A program made the translations under genes and the position numbers. Below the pieces are notes generated by a model. That model was not told the DNA's origin, did not search any database, and was given only the letters and a program-made list of their open reading frames with translations. From assembly GCF_019134595.1 (NCBI RefSeq), contig NZ_CP077771.1:682001-746000 (forward strand): a DNA stretch of 64,000 nt, written 5' to 3'. Below are positions 46,069-55,386 of this stretch, piece by piece (position 1 is the first letter of the stretch; every line of letters begins with the position of its first letter). The stretch is from Pseudoalteromonas shioyasakiensis (GTDB lineage Bacteria; Pseudomonadota; Gammaproteobacteria; Enterobacterales; Alteromonadaceae).

Positions 46069-46215
46069 TCTTTCCCTGCCCTTATATTAAGTACGCGTAA
46101 ATTATGAGGGTTTAGTTCCCTATTTAGCAAGTATCGCTGCAACTTATCGCAGTTTATTTACACTTTGCAAGCTGATTGCTAGAGTGGCGGCTCGACTTAC
46201 CAATTTTGAATAAAA

Positions 46216-47484
46216 ATGAAAAAGACAGCTCTTGCTATTAGCCTAGGCCTAGCCTGCCTAACCTCTTTAAATACCTACGCAACCACCTACTTATCGGCAA
46301 AAGCCATGGTAGATGTAAATTCAGGTAAACTGATTAAATCACCACTTATTAGTATAGATAACGGTCAAATCACAGCTGTACAAAGTAATAAACAGCCTAG
46401 CTTAAAAGACGGCGATAAGCATATTCAATTACTAGAACTGACTTTGGTGCCGGGTTTAATGGATATGCATGTGCATTTAACAAGCGATCCTACCGTGCCG
46501 CGCAGTGAGCGAATTGGTCAATCGATTCCGCGTAAAGCAATTAAAGCGGCGCACTTTGCCGAAAAAACACTGTATGCAGGTTTTACAACGCTGCGTAACT
46601 TAGGCGCAGAAGGCTACAGCGTGATTGCAGTTCGCGATGGCATTAACGCAGGCGATATTGTTGGCCCACGTATTTGGGCGGCAGGCCCATCTTTAGGTGT
46701 TACTGGCGGTCACTGCGATAACAACCGTTTACCACCAGAAATGAAATACACCGCCGAAGGGGTTGCTGATGGCCCATGGGCTGTGCGCGCTAAAGTGCGT
46801 GAAAACATTAAGTACGGTGCCAATGCCATTAAGTTTTGCGCTACAGGCGGGGTATTTTCTAAAGGCACAAAAGTGGGTATTCAACAATATAGCCAAGACG
46901 AAATGAATGCCATTGTTGACGAAGCTCATTTACGTGGCCTCACCGTTGCAGCCCATGCGCACGGTACCAGTGGTATTAAAGCAGCCATTGTTGCTGGTGT
47001 AGACAGTGTTGAGCACGTTAGTTTTGTCGATGACGAAGCTATTAAACTTGCGAAAAAACACGGCACTTGGTTCTCAATGGATATTTACAACACTGAGTAC
47101 ACCCTTGCCTTTGGTGAACAAAATGGGGTTGCAGAAGAAAACCTTAATAAAGAGCGCCAAGTATCTAAAAAGCAACGCGATAGCTTTAGCCGCGCAGTAA
47201 AAGCAGGCGTAAACATGGTATTTGGTACCGATGCAGCGATTTACCCGCATGGCGATAACGCAAAGCAGTTTTCGCGTATGGTTGAATTTGGTATGACACC
47301 ACTGCAAGCATTGCAGTCTGCCACTATCAATAGCGCTAAACTACTTAAAGCTGATGATCAACTGGGGCAAATCAAAAGCGGTTTCTTAGCCGATATTATC
47401 GCCGTAAAAGGCAACCCGCTTGAAAACATTGCAGTACTTGAAGATGTACAATTTGTTATGAAAGACGGTAAAGTTTTTAAATAA
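46216..47484 (+). CDS. exported amidohydrolase (imidazolonepropionase-like)
   Basis: A 422-residue exported amidohydrolase with signal peptide (ending LNTYAT). Metal ligands are MDMHVHL, NAIKFCATGG (with a Lys that is usually carbamylated), VAAHAHG, SVEHVSF and FGTDAAIYPHGDN, so a binuclear metal centre is complete. Such enzymes act on dipeptides (Xaa-Pro type), cyclic amides or esters, and the substrate cannot be told. It follows a divergent DUF885 peptidase, and the two may act together in peptide use (inference). Confidence 0.9.
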   Translation: MKKTALAISLGLACLTSLNTYATTYLSAKAMVDVNSGKLIKSPLISIDNGQITAVQSNKQPSLKDGDKHIQLLELTLVPGLMDMHVHLTSDPTVPRSERIGQSIPRKAIKAAHFAEKTLYAGFTTLRNLGAEGYSVIAVRDGINAGDIVGPRIWAAGPSLGVTGGHCDNNRLPPEMKYTAEGVADGPWAVRAKVRENIKYGANAIKFCATGGVFSKGTKVGIQQYSQDEMNAIVDEAHLRGLTVAAHAHGTSGIKAAIVAGVDSVEHVSFVDDEAIKLAKKHGTWFSMDIYNTEYTLAFGEQNGVAEENLNKERQVSKKQRDSFSRAVKAGVNMVFGTDAAIYPHGDNAKQFSRMVEFGMTPLQALQSATINSAKLLKADDQLGQIKSGFLADIIAVKGNPLENIAVLEDVQFVMKDGKVFK

Positions 47485-47628
47485 GCTATTATGCTGGCTT
47501 TGCATTAGTGAAGTCAGCAACTCCTTTGTATCTATATCGTAAACAAAATTACCAACTATAAAACCAGTTGTTAGCAACTTGTATCTAAATAAAGAAATTA
47601 CCCAAAACAGATAAATAAAACTTGAAAT

Positions 47629-47647
47629 GAAAATAGCTCGCATTATC
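47629..47647 (+). promoter_or_regulatory. Fur-box-like sequence before the siderophore receptor
   Basis: The 19-bp stretch GAAAATAGCTCGCATTATC matches the Fur consensus (GATAATGATAATCATTATC) at 12 of 19 places, with a perfect right half. It lies about 30 bp before the receptor ATG, as expected for iron repression. The left half is weak. Confidence 0.45.
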
Positions 47648-47678
47648 ATTGCCGAAAAATTTCGACAATTTACCTATA

Positions 47679-50090
47679 ATGACGACACATAAATACTCAA
47701 TTTTAGCCCTAGCCTGCTTAAGCGCATTTAATGCAACCGCCAACGATTTAGACTCAGTTGAACGTATTACCGTTTACGACAAACAAAACCGTGTAGTACT
47801 TGAATCTGGCCTTGCCACTAAATCAAATATGACCCTAATGGAAACGCCGGCCCCGGTTGTCGTTGTTGATCAAGAGCTTATCAACTCGCAAGGCGCAACA
47901 AACTTACAAGACTTAGTACGTAACATCAGTGGTGTAACCCAAGCCGGTAACAACTATGGTATTGGCGATAACTTAGTGATCCGCGGTTTAGGTGCAAACT
48001 ATACTTACGATGGCATGTACGGCGGTGCAGGCTTAGGTAACACCTTTAACCCAACCCGCTCAATGACCAACGTTGAATCTGTAGAAGTTCTTAAAGGCCC
48101 AGCAACGGGCTTATATGGTATGGGTAGCGCAGGTGGTGTTATCAACCTTATTGAAAAGAAACCACAATTCACTGAAAAACACACGGTAAATGCAGAACTT
48201 GGTCAATGGGATAGCTACTCATTAGGCTTTGATAGCACAGCAGCATTAACCGATGACCTTGCTTATCGCGTTAACGCAAAAACCGCTCGCAGCGATGGCT
48301 ACCGCGACTTAAAAGACGACCGTGATGAAATTTATGGCGCGTTAAAATACGTATTAAGCGACAAACAAGATATCATGATTTCTGCCGCTTATATTAAAGA
48401 TGCCATTGCCGTTGACTCAATTGGCCACCCTATTCGTATTTTTAACAGCGACTCAGTGAATGGCAAAACCGCAGGTGAAGTAACCGCCGCCGATTTAATT
48501 AACGACGCAACTGCACAAGGCCTGCAACTAACCGAACAGCAACGCAAGCAACTAGCTGACTCACTGGCAGCAAATGATGGCCTAACACCTTACACCTTTG
48601 GTCATAACGGTATCATCTCGCCAATGGCGAATGACAACGAAGGCGAAGAGCTGCGCTTTAAGTTAACCCATAACTACTTTATTACTGATAATTTATTTTT
48701 AAATCAGCAACTTCAATACCGTAATTACGAATCGAGCTTTGCCCGCCAAACGGGTGCTTATAACTATGTTTATTGGAACCGTAATGGCGTGATCAATGCC
48801 GACCCGCGCGCTCCTTTAGTGGTTGATGACGTACTTTACCCATTTGCAGCGCGTCGCCAAGAATACCGCCAAGTAGAGGCTGACGAAAAATCATGGCAAT
48901 ACTTTGCTGATCTGCGTTATGACTTTAGCTTTGCCGGAATCGATAACGAGCTACTTGTAAACGCCAACTACGAAGACCGCGATATTCGTTTTAAACAATA
49001 CTCAATTTACGATGCCGACAAGGTCATTAAAAACAAAGATGGAGAGGTAATTTACCAAGGTCAATTACCTTACATTTTTGATATTCGTAACCCGAACTGG
49101 GGCGAAGGCAGCTTTTACGACTACGATCCGCTAAAAACCAGCGATTACAACAAAAAGGTTCAAGCTTGGGGTGTGGGTATTCAACATGTTGCCTATATTC
49201 ACGACACTTTCACAACCCGTGTAGGTGTTGCGTTTAACCGTATTAAACAAAGCTACGAACACTTTGGTGTTGATGCGCGCTACCGTGCTAGTGCCGCCGA
49301 GCCAACGCCAGAAGCAGATACATCAGACAGCGGTATGACCTACAACCTAGGTGCAACCTACAAACTTAGCGATGATATCTCGTTCTTTGTAAACCACTCT
49401 AAAGGCCGTACTGCCTACAGCGTACTTGGTAGTGTATCGGGTAACGAAGCAGACCGCGATGACGCCGAGTCAGTCAGTAACGACATTGGTATGCGTGTAA
49501 AAGCCTTTGACGATCAACTACTGGCATCACTTGTGGTATTTGATAGTGCCCGTACCAACCTTGAGTATGCCAACCCAGATTACGAAGCCGGTGTATCTGA
49601 TGCTTCAGTACCAAAAAGCTTTTACGATGGTGAAGAGCAAACCAAAGGTGTTGAGCTTGATTTAAATGCCGATTTAAACGAGCAGTGGAAACTTAACGTA
49701 AACGCGGTGTATCAAGACGCCCGCGATAAGAAAAACCCTAACTCATCATCTTTCGATACTCGTCAAAAAGGTGTGCCTTACATAACAGCAAGCAGCTGGT
49801 TAAGCTATGACGCTAAATGGTTTGATTTAGCCGAGCCACTTACAATCAGCGCAGGCGTGCAATATGTTGATGACCGCAGCACAAACTCAACCTCGTTTGG
49901 TATTCCTGATGGCTACGTACCAAGCTACACGGTTTACGACGCCGCAATTCAATATCAAACAGATGATTGGAAACTACAGTTAAACTTAAATAACTTGTTT
50001 AACAAAACCTATTACTCAAAAGCAATGTTCTTAGGCGGTATGCCAGGAGAAGAGCGTAATGCTAAATTAAGCTTTAGCTACACACTTTAA
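47679..50090 (+). CDS. TonB-dependent siderophore-type receptor
   Basis: An 803-residue outer-membrane receptor with a signal peptide (SILALACLSAFNATA) and TonB box region SVERITVYDK. The plug has TPAPVVVVDQELINSQGATN, VTQAGNNYGIGDNLVIRGLG and VEVLKGPATGLYGMGSAGGV, and barrel strands end in KLSFSYTL. This layout is the ferric-siderophore receptor type (FpvA/FhuE-like). The start at 47679 is the first ATG before the signal peptide, and no ribosome site is clear. A Fur-like site precedes it. A terminator follows. Confidence 0.9.
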   Translation: MTTHKYSILALACLSAFNATANDLDSVERITVYDKQNRVVLESGLATKSNMTLMETPAPVVVVDQELINSQGATNLQDLVRNISGVTQAGNNYGIGDNLVIRGLGANYTYDGMYGGAGLGNTFNPTRSMTNVESVEVLKGPATGLYGMGSAGGVINLIEKKPQFTEKHTVNAELGQWDSYSLGFDSTAALTDDLAYRVNAKTARSDGYRDLKDDRDEIYGALKYVLSDKQDIMISAAYIKDAIAVDSIGHPIRIFNSDSVNGKTAGEVTAADLINDATAQGLQLTEQQRKQLADSLAANDGLTPYTFGHNGIISPMANDNEGEELRFKLTHNYFITDNLFLNQQLQYRNYESSFARQTGAYNYVYWNRNGVINADPRAPLVVDDVLYPFAARRQEYRQVEADEKSWQYFADLRYDFSFAGIDNELLVNANYEDRDIRFKQYSIYDADKVIKNKDGEVIYQGQLPYIFDIRNPNWGEGSFYDYDPLKTSDYNKKVQAWGVGIQHVAYIHDTFTTRVGVAFNRIKQSYEHFGVDARYRASAAEPTPEADTSDSGMTYNLGATYKLSDDISFFVNHSKGRTAYSVLGSVSGNEADRDDAESVSNDIGMRVKAFDDQLLASLVVFDSARTNLEYANPDYEAGVSDASVPKSFYDGEEQTKGVELDLNADLNEQWKLNVNAVYQDARDKKNPNSSSFDTRQKGVPYITASSWLSYDAKWFDLAEPLTISAGVQYVDDRSTNSTSFGIPDGYVPSYTVYDAAIQYQTDDWKLQLNLNNLFNKTYYSKAMFLGGMPGEERNAKLSFSYTL

Positions 50091-50105
50091 TTGTAAAATA
50101 AGAGC

Positions 50106-50138
50106 AAAAAGCGCGGCTTAGTTAGGCCGCGTTTTTTT
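50106..50138 (+). terminator. Rho-independent terminator
   Basis: The stem CGCGGC with complement GCCGCG is followed by a run of seven T. It ends the siderophore receptor transcript 16 bp after the stop codon. Confidence 0.85.
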
Positions 50139-50215
50139 GTTTTGTTTAGTGAGAGCGAGTTTGAGTAGTAGCTTGTTATTGCCCCAGGGAGCTTGAGACC
50201 GACTACAGCAGTTTG

Positions 50216-50923
50216 TTATATGCCAACCACATTAACCTCAAAAAGTTTTACGTTTTCAGATAGTTGTTTTGGCTTCCAAGCTGGCGCATTTACTACAATA
50301 TTTTGAACACCAAGCTTATTGAGGCTTTCCTTGGGATAATACCAACCTCCAAAATTCTGTTGTTCTAAGTCAGCGTACTTATGATCTTGACCATAAGTTG
50401 TAATTCTTTGATTAACACCTATTTTTTTAAAGAAGGTTTGTTCTCGAATGGCTGCTTGTGCTAAATAGTTATTAAATTGCTCTTTTGCTTTTTCTCTTGC
50501 CGAATCTGACAGCGCATCTAATTCAGACATATCAAATTCCATACTACTGGCACCACCATGGAAGCCGATTACAGCATCACCTTCGACATATTTAATACGC
50601 CCTGCAGTAAAAACGTAGTTGGCGCAAGAAGAAAGGCAGTATGAGGTAACTTCGACATTTAAATTTTTATCAAAAATGAAATTACCTAAATCTAAGCCTA
50701 AATTTATTTCGCCACCTTTACTTTTAATGGATATTTTATCCACTACTTTGTTATTTTCTACATAAAGTTTAAATAGAGCATCATTGCTTTCTTTGCTCAA
50801 ACTGCTCTCATAGTAAATAGTGTCACCTTCCAGCCAGACTGTTTGCTGTTCATTTCCGTAAGACGGAATGCTTATGAGTAAAGTGAGATATATATAATTA
50901 GAAATGTGTCGTTTGAGTTTCAA
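50216..50923 (-). CDS. secreted ClpP/crotonase-fold protease-like protein (COG3904-like)
   Basis: A 235-residue exported protein with the ClpP-type layout: KISIKSKGGEINLGLDLGNF, then the nucleophile region SYCLSSCANYVFTAG in which Ser sits between two cysteines (C-x-S-x-C), and GDAVIGFHGG, the active-site histidine region. These match the COG3904 periplasmic proteins, where a similar C-A-S-A-C motif occurs. Start: a TTG at 50923 with a perfect AAGGAGG 5 bases before it begins a normal signal peptide (LKLKRHISNYIYLTLLISI). The longer frame to 51019 has no such site. Activity is unproved. Confidence 0.8.
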   Translation of the reverse strand: MKLKRHISNYIYLTLLISIPSYGNEQQTVWLEGDTIYYESSLSKESNDALFKLYVENNKVVDKISIKSKGGEINLGLDLGNFIFDKNLNVEVTSYCLSSCANYVFTAGRIKYVEGDAVIGFHGGASSMEFDMSELDALSDSAREKAKEQFNNYLAQAAIREQTFFKKIGVNQRITTYGQDHKYADLEQQNFGGWYYPKESLNKLGVQNIVVNAPAWKPKQLSENVKLFEVNVVGI

Positions 50924-51324
50924 ATGTGCCTCCTTGGCATATAACAATTTTATTGTGCGCGCGTCGCGCATCTTTCTGCCGATGTAATGCTCATATATTA
51001 GCAAATTTATTTTTAACAAATAACGTAATGTATTGCCAACTATAATTTTTTATTGACGCTAAAGAGGTTCAGTAAAAAGAAAGTTCGATCGTCGCTCATT
51101 TTCATGAATATATGCATGAAATACACACTTTGAAAGTCAATTAACTACTACTATTTTAAGTCAAACTCAATATCTAGTTATCATTCAAAACAGGCTTTTA
51201 GAGTATTTGCGTTAACTCATAATGGGGCAATAACGAGTTACGGCTCTCGATTTTCTAGCATATGAAAAACTGCCAGATTCTATTGAGTCACTCAAACAAA
51301 CCTGACAGCGTTAACTGACTCAGC
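50924..51324. other. 400-bp AT-rich gap without a gene
   Basis: No convincing reading frame or RNA gene is seen. There is a small inverted repeat TTTCATG-N8-CATGAAA at 51100-51121, and a TTGAGTCACTCAA dyad near 51280. The gap separates the secreted protease-like gene from the convergently placed end of adhP. Confidence 0.4.
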
Positions 51325-52335
51325 TTAGAGCGTCATCACGATTCGGCCTGTGATATCGCCTTTTAGCATGTCGTCGAAAATATCGTTGATATCTTCTAGT
51401 CGTTTTTCTTCAATAATGGCTTTAACTTTCCCTTTTGCTGCAAAGTCGAGGCATTCTTGTAAGTCTTTACGCGTGCCAACTATAGAGCCTACAACAGACA
51501 CACCATTTAACACGGTATCGAAAATTGGCAATGGCATATCTTCGGGTGGTAAACCTACAAGCACACATTTACCGCCACGGCGTACGCTTTTATAAGCTTG
51601 CTCAAAACCGGGTTTTGAAACAGCAGTACACACAACACCATGTGCGCCGCCTACTTGTTCAAAAATGGTTTCTGAAGGTACTTGCTTCATAAAGTCTATG
51701 GTGATGTCTGCGCCAAGCTCTTTGGCTAGGGCCAATTTGCTCTCGCCGGTATCAACGGCAATTACATTAAAGCCCATTGCTTTTGCGTATTGCACCGCCA
51801 AGTGACCAAGGCCGCCAACACCAACAATTGCCACCCAGTCACCCGCTTTGGCATCAGTCACTTTAAGCGCTTTATAGGTAGTAACCCCCGCACAAAATAG
51901 TGGTGCGGCTTCTGAAAAACCTAATCCTTCAGGAATTTTCACCACGTAATCGCCATGGGCAACACAGTATTCCGCATAACCACCATCGACTGAATATCCT
52001 GTGTTGTGCTGCTCAAGGCATAAAGTTTCTTTACCTTCTAAACAAAACTCACAATGACCACAGGCGCTATACAACCAAGGAACACCGACACGGTCGCCTA
52101 CTGATAAGTGTTTAATGTTTGCGCCTACTTTTTCGATAGTACCTACCCCTTCATGGCCAGGTACTAATGGCATTTTAGGTTTGACTGGCCAATCTCCATG
52201 ACAAGCATGTAAATCTGTGTGACACACGCCACATGCGGCAATTTTAACTAGCACATCGTTAATTCCCACCTCTGGGCATGGGATATCTTCGATAGTTAAT
52301 TTACCTTTGTACTCTTTATTTACTGCAGCTTTCAT
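51325..52335 (-). CDS. adhP: zinc-dependent alcohol dehydrogenase
   Basis: A 336-residue medium-chain NAD-dependent alcohol dehydrogenase of the AdhP type. Catalytic zinc ligands are in [15 protein letters not shown] and [13 protein letters not shown]. The structural zinc loop is [17 protein letters not shown]. The NAD fold has [20 protein letters not shown]. It interconverts primary alcohols and aldehydes. It is preceded, in divergent direction, by a GbsR-type regulator gene that could control it (250-bp gap; inference). Confidence 0.95.
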   Translation of the reverse strand: MKAAVNKEYKGKLTIEDIPCPEVGINDVLVKIAACGVCHTDLHACHGDWPVKPKMPLVPGHEGVGTIEKVGANIKHLSVGDRVGVPWLYSACGHCEFCLEGKETLCLEQHNTGYSVDGGYAEYCVAHGDYVVKIPEGLGFSEAAPLFCAGVTTYKALKVTDAKAGDWVAIVGVGGLGHLAVQYAKAMGFNVIAVDTGESKLALAKELGADITIDFMKQVPSETIFEQVGGAHGVVCTAVSKPGFEQAYKSVRRGGKCVLVGLPPEDMPLPIFDTVLNGVSVVGSIVGTRKDLQECLDFAAKGKVKAIIEEKRLEDINDIFDDMLKGDITGRIVMTL

Positions 52336-52585
52336 AACCTTCCTCCATGGTATTATTGGATTTCAGCCTATACGATAAACTTATTAACTGTCACTATTAT
52401 TGATCCACATCAAAGAGCCTTTCACTGCGGCATTTAATTAAACTATTATTTAAAATCAATAATTTAAATTTAAAATGTGGCGTATCTACACTTTAGTAGT
52501 AGCAGATTGCATAGTGGCTATTTCTTTTAGTTATACCCCGAGCGTGCTAGCATTTAATTTCTGAAATTTTTGAATACTAAAAATT

Positions 52586-53143
52586 ATGAGCCTATCTGAA
52601 AAAAACTTAGCTTTTGTTATGCACTGCGGTGAAATGGGTAGCCGTTGGGGCTTTAACCGCACCATTGGTCAAATGTGTGGATTATTAACCATTACTAAAG
52701 AGCCAATGACCGCCAATGAAATTGCCGATACTTTAAGTATCTCACGCGGAAACGTCAGCATGGGCATTAAAGAGCTACAGTCTTGGCGCTTAATTAAAGT
52801 GCATCATATTCCCGGTGACCGTAAAGAATACTACGGCCCTGCTGGCAGCATTTGGGATATGGCCAACCGCGTATTCGAAGAGCGTAAAAAGCGCGAGATA
52901 GACCCAACCCTTAGCCTTCTTCGCGATAACATTTTAGAAGAAGCCCACACTGATGATGAGCGCTTTGCTCAGCAACAAATGCAAGAAATTCACGACCTGC
53001 TCGAAACCGTTACTAAGTGGTCAGCAGAGCTACAACGCTTAAGCCCTGAACAGCTCCAAAGCCTAATGAAACTAGGCTCTGGCATTGGCAAGGTACTTGA
53101 TTTTAAAGACAAGATTTTGAAAAAGCCGGGGAAAGGGGAATAA
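52586..53143 (+). CDS. GbsR/MarR-family transcription regulator
   Basis: A 185-residue winged-helix regulator of the GbsR subfamily. The N-terminus EMGSRWGFNRTIGQMCGLL is specific to this group. The DNA-binding part is MTANEIADTLSISRGNVSMGIKELQSWRLI with a wing at HHIPGDRKEYY. The rest is a helical dimer arm. Relatives repress osmoprotectant choline/betaine genes, but others control alcohol or aldehyde genes. It is divergent from adhP, which is a possible target. Confidence 0.9.
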   Translation: MSLSEKNLAFVMHCGEMGSRWGFNRTIGQMCGLLTITKEPMTANEIADTLSISRGNVSMGIKELQSWRLIKVHHIPGDRKEYYGPAGSIWDMANRVFEERKKREIDPTLSLLRDNILEEAHTDDERFAQQQMQEIHDLLETVTKWSAELQRLSPEQLQSLMKLGSGIGKVLDFKDKILKKPGKGE

Positions 53144-53161
53144 GTTAACGAGTTTAACCTT

Positions 53162-53214
53162 GTAGGCGTGAAACTTGTTTCGCGCGTTGTCTTGTAGGTC
53201 GTGCTTTAGCGCGT
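53162..53214 (+). repeat. REP-like pair of GTAG modules
   Basis: On the plus strand GTAGGCGTGAAACTTGTTTC (53162 onward) is followed by GTAGGTCGTGCTTTAGCGCG (53194-53213). These are the third and fourth modules of the arrays at 1282 and 2341, in the same order, so the array has been split or copied in part. It begins 18 bases after the gbsR stop. Confidence 0.85.
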
Positions 53215-53302
53215 TTTGAATGGATAATCATAACTATACTTGCCTTTGCTATACTAATAACTAAGCGTTTATTTACATTCTGACTAAAAAGGATCTTAGG
53301 CT

Positions 53303-53716
53303 ATGTATAAACAGACAGAAATAAATTACTCGTTAATTATTATTTTATTAGTAATTAGTGCCTTTATAATTTTCTCGCCTGAACTGGCTGGCCTCAAAAT
53401 AATTATATTATCGATAAATCTGCTTGTTACTTTGTTGTTCTTTTCGCTCACAATAGTCATCGATGAGCAAACGCTTCGTTGGTATTTTGGGTTTGGGATT
53501 ATTAGCAAGGATGTTGAATTATCTCAGATTGCAGAAACCTCAGCTTACAAAACAAAGTGGTATCAAGGGATTGGCATTCGTATGCTAAACGATGGCTGGT
53601 TATATAATGCGTCAGTTGGACAAGCCGTTAAAATAACTTTAACTGACGGAAAAAACATATACCTCGGCTGTAAAGACGTTGATGCACTGCAAAAAGCACT
53701 CAAAGTAAAGGTTTAA
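53303..53716 (+). CDS. small membrane protein with PH-like domain, unknown
   Basis: A 137-residue protein with two membrane helices at about 9-25 and 30-50. A cytoplasmic beta-rich part follows with TLRWYFGFGIISKDVELSQI and VKITLTDGKNIYLGCKDVDA. The order of strands resembles short PH-type (bPH) domains. I do not assign a function. A ribosome site AAAGGAT is 9 bases before the ATG. The gene stands alone. Confidence 0.65.
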   Translation: MYKQTEINYSLIIILLVISAFIIFSPELAGLKIIILSINLLVTLLFFSLTIVIDEQTLRWYFGFGIISKDVELSQIAETSAYKTKWYQGIGIRMLNDGWLYNASVGQAVKITLTDGKNIYLGCKDVDALQKALKVKV

Positions 53717-53859
53717 AAATTGTATCGAGGGAAAGTTACAAGGGGAAAGTTAGCAAGTATAGTTTAATAAATTTGTATTTTTCCTCTTAAGCGCAGCGCC
53801 TCTTGGCCTCTTTGTGAGTAATTCACTTAGAGATCTTTTGCAGTAGTAATATTTAACAT

Positions 53860-53887
53860 AAAAAGCGCGAGATAAACTCGCGCTTTC
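53860..53887 (-). terminator. Rho-independent terminator of the transglycosylase gene
   Basis: The 10-bp stem AAAGCGCGAG, a 5-base loop, then its complement is followed by T on the minus strand. It lies about 45 bases after the stop codon of the transglycosylase gene. Confidence 0.85.
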
Positions 53888-53895
53888 TGCAAATC

Positions 53896-53932
53896 CCCTA
53901 GCACCTAGTTACCTAGGCTCTAGTATCTAATC
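53896..53932. repeat. CTAG-heptad array 2
   Basis: CTAG occurs at 53898, 53905, 53913 and 53920 and decays to CTAA and CTTA at 53927 and 53934, with steps of 7, 8, 7 and 7. It lies between the transglycosylase stop codon and its terminator. It has the same period as the array at 11216. Confidence 0.6.
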
Positions 53933-54962
53933 ACTTAATCGCTGGGTAACCGATGCGATCTGATAAGTAACCAACACTGGTTGCAAAGTAATACGAGCGA
54001 TTCCAGTGCATAAGTGCTTTGTAGTTATCGTAGGCTAGATACATACGGCCGTTTACGTCATCTGGCATTACCATTGCGGCTGTAACATCAACGTTTGGTA
54101 AGTCGCTACCATCCATTTTACGAACACCGATTGCTTGCCAATCAGCAAGGCTGCGTTCTGAATCTTTCCAATACTCTAACCATTGGCTGCGTGTTCTAGT
54201 GCCACGCTTAAGAATATTTGAGTTATCAAAGCCTTCAGGTAGTTTAACTTGGCGACCCCAAGTTAAATCATCGTTCCAACCTGCTTGCTTAAGGTAGTTA
54301 GCAATTGACGCAAAGGCGTCTTCTTCTGTGGTCCAAATGTCTTTGCGGCCATCACCGTTGTAATCAACAGCGTAAGCGTTAAATGAGGTTGGCATAAACT
54401 GCGTTTGCCCCATTGCACCAGCCCATGAGCCTTTGAACTTATCTAGGGTAATGTGACCCTCTTTTAAGATATCAAGTGCTGCCCAAAGTTGGTTTTTGTA
54501 CATGGTTTCGCGGCGACCATCAAAAGCAAGTGTAACTAATGATGCAATGACACTGTGACCACCTTGGATTTTACCAAAGTTACTTTCAAGGCCCCAAAGT
54601 GCCACAATAAAACGTGCTTGAACGCCGTATTCTTTAGCGACTTTTTCAAGAACGTCTTGGTTTTCTTTGTATAACTTACGCGCGCGGTCAATTTTCCATT
54701 GCGGCACACGTTTTGGTAAATAAGTTTCGAGGGTTTCTTTTACTTCTGGCTGATTTTTATCAGCTGAGATCACTTTCTTTTTGAATTTAGCTGTTGCAAG
54801 TGCTTGATCAACTAAGGCTTCATCATAGCCTTTTTCAAGTGCTTCTTTTTTTAATGCTGCAACGTAAACGTCAAAATCAGCTTGTGTCTTTTGTTCTGCC
54901 AATACTGAAGTACTTAGTGAAGCACTGAGTAAAATGACGGCAAGTTTTTTAATCACTCTCAA
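53931..54962 (-). CDS. MltB-type lytic murein transglycosylase
   Basis: A 343-residue exported enzyme (signal ending STSVLAE) that cleaves peptidoglycan glycan strands to 1,6-anhydro products. The catalytic acid is Glu in ALWGLESNFGKIQGG. The family context GSWAGAMGQTQFMPTSFNAY and VDYNGDGRKDIW follows. Its length and lack of lipobox suggest a soluble periplasmic form. It overlaps the end of ycgL by 14 bp and is read from the same transcript. Confidence 0.93.
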   Translation of the reverse strand: MRVIKKLAVILLSASLSTSVLAEQKTQADFDVYVAALKKEALEKGYDEALVDQALATAKFKKKVISADKNQPEVKETLETYLPKRVPQWKIDRARKLYKENQDVLEKVAKEYGVQARFIVALWGLESNFGKIQGGHSVIASLVTLAFDGRRETMYKNQLWAALDILKEGHITLDKFKGSWAGAMGQTQFMPTSFNAYAVDYNGDGRKDIWTTEEDAFASIANYLKQAGWNDDLTWGRQVKLPEGFDNSNILKRGTRTRSQWLEYWKDSERSLADWQAIGVRKMDGSDLPNVDVTAAMVMPDDVNGRMYLAYDNYKALMHWNRSYYFATSVGYLSDRIGYPAIK

Positions 54963-55230
54963 CTCCCTTGTCTTTTTTAAATTGGGTTAACAGATTTTCT
55001 TCCGGCGGAGGTAATTGCAAGTAGAACCCTTGGTCAATTAACGCTTGCTTAACCGCGTCTAAGTCTGCCACACCTAACTTTTCGCGGCTTGCTAGATTAA
55101 TCATCATCACGTACTTAGGTTGACCAAACGTTTCTAGTAATGGTTCAGGTACGCGTGAGAAATCATCTCTTTTTTCTACAAAAAGGTATGTATCCGCTTT
55201 TTTAATACTTTTATACACCGCAGTTAGCAT
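54949..55230 (-). CDS. ycgL: YcgL-domain protein
   Basis: A 93-residue soluble protein of the YcgL (UPF0745) family: YKSIKKADTYLFVEKRDDFS, then VPEPLLETFGQPKYVMMINL and YLQLPPPEENLL. The fold is a small alpha/beta sandwich with unknown function. It is a regular neighbour of minCDE in gammaproteobacteria, and here it is divergent from minC. Confidence 0.92.
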   Translation of the reverse strand: MLTAVYKSIKKADTYLFVEKRDDFSRVPEPLLETFGQPKYVMMINLASREKLGVADLDAVKQALIDQGFYLQLPPPEENLLTQFKKDKGVESD

Positions 55231-55386
55231 TATGGCCCTATAATATCTTGCTTAACGAAGGCGCACACTATAACATGAGTGATATAATAAGTTAGAAAAA
55301 ATAGATTAGATTTTTACTGTATATGCCTTGTTCAGCCTGTGTTTATACTTAAATAATGCTAATCCAGACAATTCAATTGAGCGTGT

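Noticed and set aside
50924-51019. 32-residue extension of the ClpP-like protein
   Set aside because: It would hide the signal peptide, and the strong AAGGAGG directs translation to the TTG at 50923.
51100-51121. TTTCATG-N8-CATGAAA dyad as an operator
   Set aside because: It is a short AT-rich palindrome in a gap far from any start codon in a sensible position; chance is likely.
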